From an uncultured Nitrospira sp. (GTDB lineage: Bacteria > Nitrospirota > Nitrospiria > Nitrospirales > Nitrospiraceae), in contig CABVRV010000032.1 of assembly GCA_902500755.1 (NCBI GenBank), positions 1 to 36,024 of the forward strand: a stretch of DNA of 36,024 nt, given 5' to 3'. The notes beneath the pieces were generated by a model, which searched no databases, was not told the DNA's origin, and saw only the letters and a program-made list of their open reading frames with translations. Every line of letters begins with the position of its first letter. Positions within the stretch are counted from its first letter, which is position 1. Positions 1-7,661 of the stretch are shown here, in pieces. The position numbers and the translations under genes are program-made.

Positions 1-460
1 GGCGACTGCGGCTTCGCTTCCGGCGTTGGTTTCGGGGCGGTCGGCTGACCGTCGGTCGTAGATTTTTTCGGCGTGACCTCTTTGTGCTCCGTCGAGGCGT
101 CACTCTTCGGCACGGGAGCCACCGGCGACTGCGGCTTCGCTTCCGGCGTTGGTTTCGGGGCGGTCGGCTGACCGTCGGATCCAGACTTTTCTGGCGCAAC
201 CTCTTTGTGCTCGGTTGATGCCTCCCCTTTCGGCACAGGTGCGGGAGTAGCCGGCGGGTGTGGTTTTGCTTCCGGTGTTGATTTCGGTACGGTCGGCTGA
301 CTGTCGGATCCAGCCGGTGCCTGTGACGAGCTGGTCCCAGACTTCTCTGGCGCAACCTCTTTGTGCTCGGTCGACGTTTCACTCTTCGGTGCAGGAGCAA
401 CAGGCAATTGAGGCTTCGTCTCTGGAGCCGGTTTGGGTGATGTCGGTTGGCCATCAGAGG
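1..460 (-). repeat. Imperfect tandem repeats inside the exported repeat protein
   Basis: A block beginning GGCGACTGCGGCTTCGC at 1 recurs at 124 with its first 55 bases identical. Diverged copies start near 253 and 403. The steps are 123, 129 and 150 bases, all multiples of three (41, 43 and 50 residues), so copy number can change without breaking the frame. The copies nearest the window edge are the most alike, which suggests the array is still expanding or homogenising toward the 3' end of the gene. The protein unit alternates charged TEHKEV-type and Pro/Lys-rich segments. Confidence 0.8.
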
Positions 461-611
461 CGACCGGCGGCTGGGACGTCCCTGGAGACGTGGGTTTTTC
501 CACCGCACTTTCTTTTTCGTGGGCATCGGACGCCTCAGAGCGTCCACCCATCGACCAGATCAAGTACGGACTTAGAATGAGAACGATCAGTATTCGTGAT
601 GACTTAGTCAT
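1..611 (-). CDS. Exported Pro/Lys/Thr-rich repeat protein, 3' end outside window
   Basis: The reading frame is open from an ATG at 609-611 to the window edge, so only the first 203 codons are visible. A GAGGAGGG ribosome site lies about seven bases upstream. The product starts MTKSSRILIVLILSPYLIWS, a signal peptide with a basic n-region and a hydrophobic core. After it comes a low-complexity chain rich in Pro, Lys, Thr, Ser, Glu and Ala. A repeated unit contains STEHKEVAPEKS, then DGQPTAPKPTPEAKP. Such chains are usually extended spacers in periplasm- or envelope-spanning proteins; a globular or anchoring domain may lie beyond the edge. No catalytic domain is visible and the family is not recognised. 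The 25-bp dyad at 628-652 just upstream suggests specific control. The gene call is firm; the role is unknown. Confidence 0.8.
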   Translation of the reverse strand, partial: MTKSSRILIVLILSPYLIWSMGGRSEASDAHEKESAVEKPTSPGTSQPPVASDGQPTSPKPAPETKPQLPVAPAPKSETSTEHKEVAPEKSGTSSSQAPAGSDSQPTVPKSTPEAKPHPPATPAPVPKGEASTEHKEVAPEKSGSDGQPTAPKPTPEAKPQSPVAPVPKSDASTEHKEVTPKKSTTDGQPTAPKPTPEAKPQS

Positions 612-627
612 CGCACGATCCCTCCTC

Positions 628-652
628 GTGAGCTTCATACTATGAAGCTCAC
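628..652. promoter_or_regulatory. Perfect 25-bp dyad upstream of the repeat-protein gene
   Basis: GTGAGCTTCATA (628-639), one central base, then TATGAAGCTCAC (641-652): twelve paired positions without a mismatch. It lies immediately upstream of the ribosome-binding site of the gene starting at 611. Perfect symmetry with a one-base centre fits an operator for a dimeric repressor or activator. If transcribed it could also fold into a hairpin that touches the ribosome site. No regulator can be assigned. Confidence 0.6.
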
Positions 653-703
653 CCACGCATTCTAACTTGCTATGGCTTCCCTGTCATCTGCATAGACCAG
701 AAC

Positions 704-733
704 GCAGCCCCCTGTTCATCATCAGGAGGCTGC
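704..733. terminator. GC-rich hairpin between MFS gene and repeat gene
   Basis: GCAGCCCCCTG (704-714) pairs with CAGGAGGCTGC (723-733) through one mismatch, around an eight-base loop. It lies about 90 bases downstream of the MFS stop on the minus strand and could end that operon. There is no clear U-run on the minus side, so a simple intrinsic terminator is not proven. Confidence 0.35.
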
Positions 734-822
734 TCAAATTTAGTCTAGCCGGGATTGTGATCGACACGTAGGACGATTCGTGACGAGGCCGTGAGACTTT
801 CTTTATCTGGGCGGGGACCGGC

Positions 823-2142
823 TTAAGAAGGAAACGAGCCGGCCGTGGCAACCGTTAAACCTCGCGCGTGCGATTTGTAGAAACTGAAAAGCCATGCGGT
901 AGCAGCCGTCAGCAGAAGAATGGCGCTGATGCCTCCCAAGCTGGCAGCAGGGCCAATCGTATCCGCGGCCCATCCAAACCCCGCCATTCCAGCCATCGAT
1001 GACGCCATCCCTCCTGTTGCGAAGCTTGTAAACACTCGGCCGAGGAGATGCGTCGGCGTCAATTCTTGAAGCATTGTCCAGACTAACGGCGTAAACATGG
1101 CCGTGCTCCCCCCGATCACGGCAATCAAGGCTCCGGCCGCAAGAGGTGCGTCAAGGAAACCGAGTGCAGCCACAGCAATACCTCCGATCGCCAAAGCGCC
1201 GGACATGAATCGCAGACGCCAAGGTACGTCTCCTTGTGTAATCGAGGTGAGACCAAGGGAGGCCAATAGCATTCCGATGCCAAGCGCCGACCAGAGCCAC
1301 CCAAGTTGAATCGGACCGACTCCGAGCACGTCTTTGGCGAAGACCGGCAACAAAAAGATGAAGGCACTGATGCCCACGCTATAAAGCGTGGCCGTTAACA
1401 TGAGAAGCGTCACGGTTTTCTGTTCGACAAACACAAAGCGGAAACCCGCCAGCAAATCGCTGGTGATGCCTTCCGTCAAGCCTTTGCTCGCAAGACGTAC
1501 ATGATCGAGTGTTTCACGCACTCGAATGGGGAATATGCACAGCGCGGAGATAAAGAACGTCGCGGCATCAACATACAGCACGTTTTGTGCTCCGATGAGC
1601 GCAATGCCGAGACCACTGAGGGCAGGGCCCACCAGAAGTCCTACGTTTGTTGTCGTTTGCATCAGAGCATTGGCGGCAACGAGGCGATCTTTAGGCACGA
1701 TCAGTGGAACGGCAGAAGTCAAAGCCGGCCCAAAGACGGTCGAGAAGATTGCTGTGGCGAATACAAGGACATAGAGCCGATCGAGCGTCAAGGCCTCCAT
1801 GGCATAGAGTACCGGGATCAAGAAAACCATCAGAGTGCGAAGGAGATCGACCCCGATCATAACCGGCTTCTTTCGAACACGATCCAAATACACACCGATC
1901 AGTGGACCAAACAGCAGGGGTGGGATGGTTTGAAGCAACCCGACCACCGCCATTTTAAGCGCCGATCCGGTCAAGTCGTAAACAAACCAGAGCAACGCCA
2001 CTTTGTTAAGACTGTCACCGATCTGTGAGATCGTCTGGCCCGCGAACAAGAAGCCAAAGTCTCTCGTCTTAACTAATTCCCAGCCTCGCCCACGACTTGG
2101 GGTCGAGCCGGTTTCAATAGAATCAGCAGTCGTCTCAGACAT
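823..2142 (-). CDS. MFS transporter, drug/siderophore-exporter type
   Basis: A 439-residue major facilitator with about 12 hydrophobic segments. The N-terminal half has GVYLDRVRKKP in the loop between helices 2 and 3, matching MFS motif A (GxxxDRxGRR). It starts KTRDFGFLFAGQTISQIGDS after a polar leader, as in the MFS_3 / enterobactin-exporter-like group. The frame is open further upstream, but the ATG at 2140-2142 is preferred: everything before it is out-of-frame translation of the preceding glycosyltransferase gene. This ATG overlaps that gene's stop in ATGTCTGA, a coupling arrangement. The role is likely proton-driven export of a small molecule across the inner membrane. The substrate is unknown; coupling to a glycosyltransferase suggests, without proof, a glycosylated product or self-protection. 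Confidence 0.85.
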   Translation of the reverse strand: MSETTADSIETGSTPSRGRGWELVKTRDFGFLFAGQTISQIGDSLNKVALLWFVYDLTGSALKMAVVGLLQTIPPLLFGPLIGVYLDRVRKKPVMIGVDLLRTLMVFLIPVLYAMEALTLDRLYVLVFATAIFSTVFGPALTSAVPLIVPKDRLVAANALMQTTTNVGLLVGPALSGLGIALIGAQNVLYVDAATFFISALCIFPIRVRETLDHVRLASKGLTEGITSDLLAGFRFVFVEQKTVTLLMLTATLYSVGISAFIFLLPVFAKDVLGVGPIQLGWLWSALGIGMLLASLGLTSITQGDVPWRLRFMSGALAIGGIAVAALGFLDAPLAAGALIAVIGGSTAMFTPLVWTMLQELTPTHLLGRVFTSFATGGMASSMAGMAGFGWAADTIGPAASLGGISAILLLTAATAWLFSFYKSHARGLTVATAGSFPS

Positions 2143-3262
2143 GTCGGCCTCGTCCAAAAGCTTTGTGTGGCTCAGCCTTGAAAGCCCCATTATTGGAGCG
2201 CCCAAATGGCATGCTTTGTGTGGCTTGCACCGCTCCATCTTCGAGCAGCAGCCTTTCATACAGCGCCACGTAATCCCGGGCCATCCTATCCGCGGTAAAC
2301 CTCTCATCAAATGTAGCGCGGCACTGCTTTCGATCAATCAGTGAAACCTGGCCCACCGCATCCACCATCTCGTCAACGGTTTCGCAAATGAAGCCGGTGA
2401 CCCCATGATTGACGATTTCTGGAATCGAGCCACGCCGATACGCCAAAACCGGTGTTCCACACGCAAACGCTTCAATCAGGACCAGCCCAAACGGTTCCGG
2501 CCAGTCATAAGGACACACGAGCGCCATCGCATTGCCGATGAACTCGTCTTTTTCGGCATCGGAGATCTCTCCGACGAACTCAATCAAGGGGTGGTCGAGT
2601 AACGGCTCAACTTCAGCTTCAAAGTACGTCCGATCCGCACGATCCACCTTTGCCGCAATGCGAAGGGGAAGCCCGGCCCGTTTGGCGATTTCGATCGCGT
2701 GGTCCGGACGTTTTTCAGGAGCGATCCGCCCCACAAACGCCAGATACCCTTGCGACTGTGGTTGAAACGTGTACAGGTTGCGCGGGAGTCCGTGATACAC
2801 GGTGCCGGCCCAGCTGGCCCAGGGCAGCGGCCGGCGTTGGGAGTCGGATATGGAGACCAACGGCATTTCAGAAAACTCGCGGTAAACCGGCTCAAGCTCC
2901 GGAAGGTCCAAGCGGCCATGCAGAGTCGTCACGACGGGAACGGGATTTCTTCGCGCCAACGGAAATCCGTTGAAATCCAAGTGCGAGTGAATAATATCGA
3001 AGTCGGTTGCCGATCCAAGACCTCTCTCCTGCAGCATCATCAGTGGAGCATCGCGGTTAAAGATACCGGTATTCAACCGGAGAGCCTGTGGGCAGATCGC
3101 TTCAAGCCGCGCGGCCGTTTCCGAGTCGCCGCTGGCAAACAGCGTCACATCATGCCCTAAGGCGACCAACTCTTCCGTAATGTACGAAACGATTCGCTCG
3201 GTTCCACCATAGAGTTTCGGCGGAACGCTTTCCCATAACGGAGCCACTTGCGCGATTCTCAT
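2135..3262 (-). CDS. Family 4 glycosyltransferase
   Basis: A 375-residue GT-B retaining glycosyltransferase that moves a sugar from a nucleotide donor to an unknown acceptor. The N-terminal Rossmann half starts MRIAQVAPLWESVPPKLYGG, with the Gly-rich acceptor loop followed by TERIVSYITEEL. The C-terminal half begins near FVGRIAPEKRPDHAI and carries EPFGLVLIEAFACGTPVLAY, the E-x7-E signature of the GT4 family, which binds the donor. The length is normal. The last 30 residues (SNNGAFKAEPHKAFGRGRHV) are polar and probably disordered. A GGAAGAAAGGA stretch precedes the ATG. The stop overlaps the MFS start, so the two form an operon. Such soluble enzymes act at the inner face of the membrane in polysaccharide, glycolipid or compatible-solute pathways. 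The acceptor cannot be read from sequence. Confidence 0.88.
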   Translation of the reverse strand: MRIAQVAPLWESVPPKLYGGTERIVSYITEELVALGHDVTLFASGDSETAARLEAICPQALRLNTGIFNRDAPLMMLQERGLGSATDFDIIHSHLDFNGFPLARRNPVPVVTTLHGRLDLPELEPVYREFSEMPLVSISDSQRRPLPWASWAGTVYHGLPRNLYTFQPQSQGYLAFVGRIAPEKRPDHAIEIAKRAGLPLRIAAKVDRADRTYFEAEVEPLLDHPLIEFVGEISDAEKDEFIGNAMALVCPYDWPEPFGLVLIEAFACGTPVLAYRRGSIPEIVNHGVTGFICETVDEMVDAVGQVSLIDRKQCRATFDERFTADRMARDYVALYERLLLEDGAVQATQSMPFGRSNNGAFKAEPHKAFGRGRHV

Positions 3263-3315
3263 GAGTTTTCCTTTCTTCCTCTGGTAATCGACCTGGTCAT
3301 TCAGTCGTCAACTTA

Positions 3316-3360
3316 TTTAGGCGTCAGTGAGGTGGGTCGTGTTGATCGTGACCGCCTAAA
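3316..3360. repeat. Spaced inverted repeat upstream of the glycosyltransferase gene
   Basis: TTTAGGCG (3316-3323) is mirrored by CGCCTAAA (3353-3360). With one bulged base the pairing extends through TCA/TGA to 11 pairs around a loop of about 20 bases. It sits 54-98 bases upstream of the gene starting at 3262. It may be a leader hairpin, an operator or the end of an upstream transcript. No U-tract follows on the minus strand. Confidence 0.35.
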
Positions 3361-3440
3361 GAAAGATGGTTGAGGGTTGAACTTTGATGCGCCGTTCGTT
3401 GAGACGTTCATGTTGCTTGCATTTCCTCTCCTGTCGAACG

Positions 3441-3605
3441 TCATGCTACGCACTGCATGTCTTTGAGCTCAACGGACAAAACCTCTCGGATCAAACCGAA
3501 ATATGTCCAGTCGTAGAAACTTGACTTGCCGTTTGGCCTTACAACGGCTGCCCGTCCGATGGGGGAATGGTTTCTGAGTTTTCGTGGGGCCATTTGAACC
3601 TGCAT
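3441..3605 (-). CDS. Possible 54-residue small protein
   Basis: An open frame in an otherwise gene-free stretch (3263-3734). From the ATG at 3603-3605 it gives a basic N-terminus (MQVQMAPRKLRNHSPIGRAA) and the aromatic patch SSFYDWTYFGLIREVLSVEL. A GAGGG lies ten bases upstream. The frame stays open eleven codons further up. No family is recognised. Codon choice is unremarkable and composition is protein-like, but the length is short enough to occur by chance. The rest of 3263-3734 shows only the inverted repeat at 3316-3360. Confidence 0.3.
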   Translation of the reverse strand: MQVQMAPRKLRNHSPIGRAAVVRPNGKSSFYDWTYFGLIREVLSVELKDMQCVA

Positions 3606-3734
3606 CGGACAAGAACCCTCATGCACAGCTATGGCAATCAACGATGCGGAGAGATCGCGACCTCTGTAGCCGTCGCGACATACTAAGTCTCCCGCAACGA
3701 TACGAGGACCACGCCCACCGCGCGGAGCGATCTC

Positions 3735-5012
3735 TTACTCGCGGATCCGCGCGGCCTTTACGATTTTCTCTCCTCTGATTTGCTCCAGGAAGAGATCCGG
3801 TGGGACTGCCGGGGGAACAATCTGTACTTCCTGCCAACCTTCGTTTATTGACCCTTTATGACCCTTCTTTTCATGGACCCACTGGTCGATACTCTCCTGA
3901 CTGGTGCCCTCGCTGAAGGTGACCCAAAAGAGGAACGGCTGCATCTGGGAGTTCTGCCGACTCTCTGCCACCTGCAATGACTGATTTTTTCTCGCAACAT
4001 CTCCTTGAGTCGCCAGCAAACGCTCCGGGTTTGGATCGACGGCCTTCGACGCGTTCACGCTCGCCGTGTGAAGCTTGGCCGTCAAAGTCTGATTACGCTC
4101 TTCCAGGCTGGCCACCTCTCTTGATAACTTGGCATTGTCTTCGGTAAGGCTTCTGATCGCCATTTCAAGCTGCTCTTGATCCACCACTCCCCTGCCGACA
4201 GGATGGGGGGTCGTGCGATCCGTCTCAGGTCCGGGGCTTTCCTGACGCTTCTCCATCTCTTCCTTGACCATGACGACCCTGGAGGCCACAGACTCGTGGC
4301 TCGACGACAGCTTCGCCATGGTTTGGTGGAGTTGTGCCATACTGTTCTGCTGAGACTGTAGGGCTTCTCCAACCTTCTCCTGCATCCGCGCCAGTGCACC
4401 CACCTGCTGTTCCAGCTTTTCCATGTCAGTAACCGAGACAGTCCGGAGAGCTTCTGGTTGCACTCCAGAAGTCAACATCTGTTCCGGACCCATCCAAGTT
4501 GCCACTCGATCAAGCACCAGTCCAACCACCATGACCGCCAACAAGGCTTGCGTGAAGGCGACGGTTCGCATACTGTGAGCAATCGCAGCGTCAGGACGCC
4601 GAATCGCTAGCCTGTCGGCTACGTCGGCAAAAGTTTTCCCTATCCGACTCCAAAAACTCGGTTTAGAAACAAACACGGCGTTGAGCGATCCGCCTTGCGC
4701 GGTATTGTGGACACACAGCTCGACCGCATCAGACGAAAGCTGAACGCGGCTCGTCCGATACCCATATTCAGGTGCCACTAACCCGCCTAGGAGAGTTCCG
4801 TCTTCCGTTCGAAGCTGTATCGTCTCGATGTGATCGAGACTCTGGACATGCAATGTCGCATCCATCCCGGCGCCCTCAAGCTCGCCGACACGCCGCTCAT
4901 TAATGTAAACCTGTATCGGATCCAACACGCCGGAAACCGAGCGGCTGAGCGGGTTGCTCAATGATTGAAGGAGTTGTGATCGATATGCTTCCAAATCCTC
5001 TTCGTAACCCAT
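3735..5012 (-). CDS. Single-pass membrane protein with long coiled coil
   Basis: 425 residues, starting behind a near-perfect AGGAGGT ribosome site five bases from the ATG. Residues 1-145 form a soluble, presumably cytoplasmic domain with beta-rich stretches (DPIQVYINERRVGEL, ETIQLRTEDGTLLGGLVAPE). One hydrophobic helix follows at about 153-170 (FTQALLAVMVVGLVLDRV). Residues about 195-320 are heptad-patterned coiled coil (MEKLEQQVGALARMQEKV; LTEDNAKLSREVASLEERN) broken by a Pro/Gly-rich hinge near 258-275. A small C-terminal domain (PFLFWVTFSEGTSQESID to the end) follows. Positive residues before the helix place the coiled coil outside the cytoplasm. It lies 69 bases downstream of the HTH-like gene in the same direction, so the two are probably co-transcribed. 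No family is recognised. The layout (cytoplasmic domain, one helix, periplasmic sensor) resembles anti-sigma or sensor proteins, which is only an analogy. Confidence 0.75.
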   Translation of the reverse strand: MGYEEDLEAYRSQLLQSLSNPLSRSVSGVLDPIQVYINERRVGELEGAGMDATLHVQSLDHIETIQLRTEDGTLLGGLVAPEYGYRTSRVQLSSDAVELCVHNTAQGGSLNAVFVSKPSFWSRIGKTFADVADRLAIRRPDAAIAHSMRTVAFTQALLAVMVVGLVLDRVATWMGPEQMLTSGVQPEALRTVSVTDMEKLEQQVGALARMQEKVGEALQSQQNSMAQLHQTMAKLSSSHESVASRVVMVKEEMEKRQESPGPETDRTTPHPVGRGVVDQEQLEMAIRSLTEDNAKLSREVASLEERNQTLTAKLHTASVNASKAVDPNPERLLATQGDVARKNQSLQVAESRQNSQMQPFLFWVTFSEGTSQESIDQWVHEKKGHKGSINEGWQEVQIVPPAVPPDLFLEQIRGEKIVKAARIRE

Positions 5013-5081
5013 ATCAACCTCCTGACTTCCTTTCTCTATCTTCAGGCTTCATGCCAGGCACTGCGTGCACCAGAGACCCAC

Positions 5082-5948
5082 CTAGGGCCGCACTAATAAT
5101 TCCAGGCGTGGCTTTTCTTCGGTCAACGACCCGCTGGAACCCAATCCCCAAGCGGTTTGCATACAGTCTAGGCACAACGCGAGGTGCCAAATTCGGTAAT
5201 CGCACCCGTAACCTTGAGTGAACATTTCTCTCCATTGTGCACGCGAAAGACAGGGATAATGATCCGGTTCACTTTTTCGGTAATGTGCCTGGGCAACCCT
5301 GATCAGGCGTTCTGCTTCTCCATTGAATCGCTGACGATGACGTTGCTGTTGGCTGGCCAATTCCACCAGCTCTGTTTTCGTGAGACCGATCTCATCCATC
5401 GTTCGTTGCCATCCGCTCTCACGCCATCGACGAAAATTCTTATAGATGCGCTGACTTTCCAGCCCATTGAGGCCGGTTACCGCAATCACTTCCCCGGCAC
5501 CCCATCCATAAGAGTGGCGATACAACGCAATCAGCGCATCACGGCTGACCACCGCTCTGGCCACAAGCCCATCGAGGAATCTCCCCAGCGGTCTTAGAAG
5601 GTCCGGGTGATAACAAAACGGCTCCGGCTTACTGTGCTGTTTGGCGACCAACGAGTCGAACAAAAACAATGGCCGACAAGGAACTTCGCTGCGGCCACAG
5701 ACCAGGAATCGCTCAAGATATTCGGAACCCCAACGGAGCGCAAATTTCTCATGCTCGATATCGTCATTCCACTGGCCGGTTTCCCGTAGAAACCGCTTGG
5801 TATAGCCCGTGGCTCGATCCAATAGAACCGGCAAGGCCTGCGAGACGACTCGATCAAACTCATCCGACGTCGAGACAACCTCTTCAAGGCGACTCACCGT
5901 GACCGTGTGATCAGCCATCACCTGGCTCTTGCTGACTGTATTCTGCAT
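5082..5948 (-). CDS. Unrecognised HTH-like protein (possible regulator)
   Basis: A 288-residue soluble protein rich in Arg, Trp and Tyr. Residues 137-178 (RDALIALYRHSYGWGAGEVI, then GLNGLESQRIYKNFRRWRES) look like the helix-turn-helix of sigma-70 region 4: a helix, a turn around TGLNG, then a basic recognition-like helix. The N-terminal part (DEFDRVVSQALPVLLDRATG) is helical. The C-terminal part contains HLALCLDCM with a CxxC pair at 259-262, possibly metal- or redox-active. The first ATG (5948) has no clear ribosome site, and a second ATG at 5918 is possible. It is followed by the coiled-coil membrane protein. A DNA-binding regulator controlled by its membrane partner would fit, but homology to a sigma factor is not shown. 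It could equally be an RNA-binding or structural protein. Confidence 0.7.
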   Translation of the reverse strand: MQNTVSKSQVMADHTVTVSRLEEVVSTSDEFDRVVSQALPVLLDRATGYTKRFLRETGQWNDDIEHEKFALRWGSEYLERFLVCGRSEVPCRPLFLFDSLVAKQHSKPEPFCYHPDLLRPLGRFLDGLVARAVVSRDALIALYRHSYGWGAGEVIAVTGLNGLESQRIYKNFRRWRESGWQRTMDEIGLTKTELVELASQQQRHRQRFNGEAERLIRVAQAHYRKSEPDHYPCLSRAQWREMFTQGYGCDYRIWHLALCLDCMQTAWGLGSSGSLTEEKPRLELLVRP

Positions 5949-6601
5949 GGCCGTTATTTATGTCGTGAAGTTATTGTGCCTCGGCCGATATCTGAAGAGC
6001 ATTGGACAAATATCCCACCTTGCCCGCTGGTTTTGTCCGTTGTTTCGAACATCGTATCCCTGGTAGAGGATTATCGTTTATCGATCTCCTGGATTGAAAT
6101 CTCCACTACAAGGTTCAGCCATCCCATTAAGCCCCATTCAATTCAATTTAGGTGTGCTTGTTTCTTAATCTGTAGAGTGAGAAAACCTCATCGGCAGAAG
6201 CACCTAATCCAACCATCATCACTTAATCAGAATAGACCCGGCAATTGCTAGTGGTTTGACGCATTATATTTGTTAATGCTCAGAAACCGTGGCTTACTCT
6301 GAAAACGATCTTCTAGACAGACTCTTTCCGCGCTATTCAGATTCGGTGATTACCTATATAGGGCTTATAGACTCTCACACCACAATATACTGTAGACGAT
6401 GAACCATCCTCAGCTTTCTGATCCATGGCCAACTGGAGCATCAAAGGCTCTCACTCCATTCACGGAAATCGAGATAATTAGATCGGTAATGGCAAGGTTT
6501 AGACGAATGCAGGGAGCCCACACTCTGCAGAGCTCACGTGGAGATAGAGCTAAAAGACCAGGTCAGAGATCACTATCACGCTCCTGCCACGGCAGGTGTG
6601 C
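5949..6601. other. Gene-free, AT-rich intergenic stretch
   Basis: About 650 bases without a convincing gene. Base composition falls below that of the neighbouring genes, especially at 6050-6520. Short open frames here have no ribosome site or protein-like composition. It should hold the promoter of the minus-strand pair starting at 5948 and the end of the minus-strand cluster at 6602. The 12-mer CTAGTGGTTTGA at 6248-6259 recurs at 22237-22248 in another AT-rich spacer. No tRNA-like fold was found by eye. Confidence 0.5.
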
Positions 6602-6886
6602 TCACCATTGATCTCGAAAAAAAAGGAAGTACCCAATGGCAACCGCAATCGCCTGGAACAGGATCAACCAACGCATGCGACCCCATTTGGCCTCAGACTG
6701 GGTATCCTTCATTCTCCGAAGCAGAGAAGGCTGCGTCAGAAGAAAGCTCGCGATCATGTCCCGCGCCTCTTCCCGGCTATGGTTGCCCTCAAGCATAACC
6801 TGCTTGATCGCTTCGTCTCGATCGCCTTGCACCAGCGCTTCCAATGCCTTCGGGGGAAGACTGTATTGAAGAGTTTCTTCGGTCAT
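6602..6886 (-). CDS. Small L7/L12-CTD-like protein with C-terminal membrane helix
   Basis: 94 residues from the ATG at 6884-6886. The soluble part LPPKALEALVQGDRDEAIKQ, then SREEARDMIASFL, follows the helix-loop-helix pattern of the ribosomal protein bL12 C-terminal domain (IKxVR...GLxxAKxxVE), with several consensus positions changed. A single hydrophobic helix near the C-terminus (LILFQAIAVAIGYFLFF) anchors it with a very short tail. It is a paralogue of the protein at 7662-7943: same length, same order, and the shared LP-x-A-x-EAL start. A GTG at 6920-6922 behind AGGAAGAC would add 12 residues; the paralogue favours the ATG. Bacterial proteins with this domain outside the ribosome have no settled function. 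It is the last gene of a three-gene minus-strand cluster. Confidence 0.65.
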   Translation of the reverse strand: MTEETLQYSLPPKALEALVQGDRDEAIKQVMLEGNHSREEARDMIASFLLTQPSLLRRMKDTQSEAKWGRMRWLILFQAIAVAIGYFLFFRDQW

Positions 6887-7056
6887 AATAGGATGGGAGT
6901 GTACCAGAAACGACCTGCTCACGTCTTCCTGATTTCAATGGCTCGCTTGATCTCGCAAGAGGTGATGCCTGAGCCCGGTTCATTCTTGAAAGCGGTGCGT
7001 TTATTCATACCAGTCAGCCAGCGGACGCGTGGTTCACGCCTCGTGAATAATGCAGG

Positions 7057-7638
7057 TTAGAAGAGCGGGTGGTGCGGAGCCGATGCGGAGGGGACGCCAG
7101 TCGGGACCTCGCCGGCATTACCGAGGAATCGCCAAACACCGTCTTCCTTCACCAGATAGTGAACCTCGCGAAACCAGCTATCGAGTGTGATGCGATTCCC
7201 CGTGCGTTCGTCGGTGCCATACAACCCGCCCGTACAGGTCACTTCCAGGCGAAGTTCATTATTCACCGGTACGACCTTGATATCGGAGAACAGATGGAGG
7301 GACTCCAGAGCCTTGTAATGCTCGAACACTTCACCCCACACCCGCCGTACGTCGGTTTCTTTCAACCCATGGTAGTCATAGGTCGGCGCATAAAACTTCA
7401 TGAGGGCATCTCTATCTTCCTTGCGCAATGCCGTTTCCGCGCGTTCGAACGAGGCAAGCAGCTCTTTCACAACCGGATGGCCAAGCAGGCGTTTTTGCCC
7501 GGTAAGCTTCTTCCCCTCCACCAATAACGATGTCTCGGGTAATACTTGCACCTTGGCTACGGCCACAAGGGGAGCAAGTGCCCACCACACCACCAGACTT
7601 AACACGAAAAATGCAGATACACTTCGATCACGTTTCAT
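7057..7638 (-). CDS. Exported NTF2-like (SnoaL/DUF4440-type) protein
   Basis: 193 residues. The start at the ATG 7636-7638 gives a clean signal peptide: MKRDRS, a hydrophobic core FFVLSLVVWWALAPL, and a likely cut after VAVA. The open frame upstream is rejected because it overlaps the preceding gene and spoils the signal. The mature part has the cone-shaped NTF2 pattern: a long helix (FERAETALRKEDRDALMKFY), APTYDYHGLKETDVRRVW, then strands ending WFREVHYLVKEDGVWRFLGN. This fold serves as a small-ligand pocket or dimer scaffold; no catalytic set is evident, so it probably binds rather than reacts. It lies in the periplasm between two membrane-anchored L7/L12-like proteins, 23 bases after the first, which suggests a shared complex or response. 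Confidence 0.72.
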   Translation of the reverse strand: MKRDRSVSAFFVLSLVVWWALAPLVAVAKVQVLPETSLLVEGKKLTGQKRLLGHPVVKELLASFERAETALRKEDRDALMKFYAPTYDYHGLKETDVRRVWGEVFEHYKALESLHLFSDIKVVPVNNELRLEVTCTGGLYGTDERTGNRITLDSWFREVHYLVKEDGVWRFLGNAGEVPTGVPSASAPHHPLF

Positions 7639-7661
7639 TTGAACACCCACTTCATGTGGAA

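Noticed and set aside
1501-2028. Plus-strand 175-codon frame inside the MFS gene
   Set aside because: Shadow of a convincing membrane-protein frame; composition is Gln/Arg/His-rich without domains.
2143-2337. 65-residue N-terminal extension of the MFS transporter
   Set aside because: It is out-of-frame translation of the glycosyltransferase gene; the overlapping ATGTCTGA start explains the arrangement.
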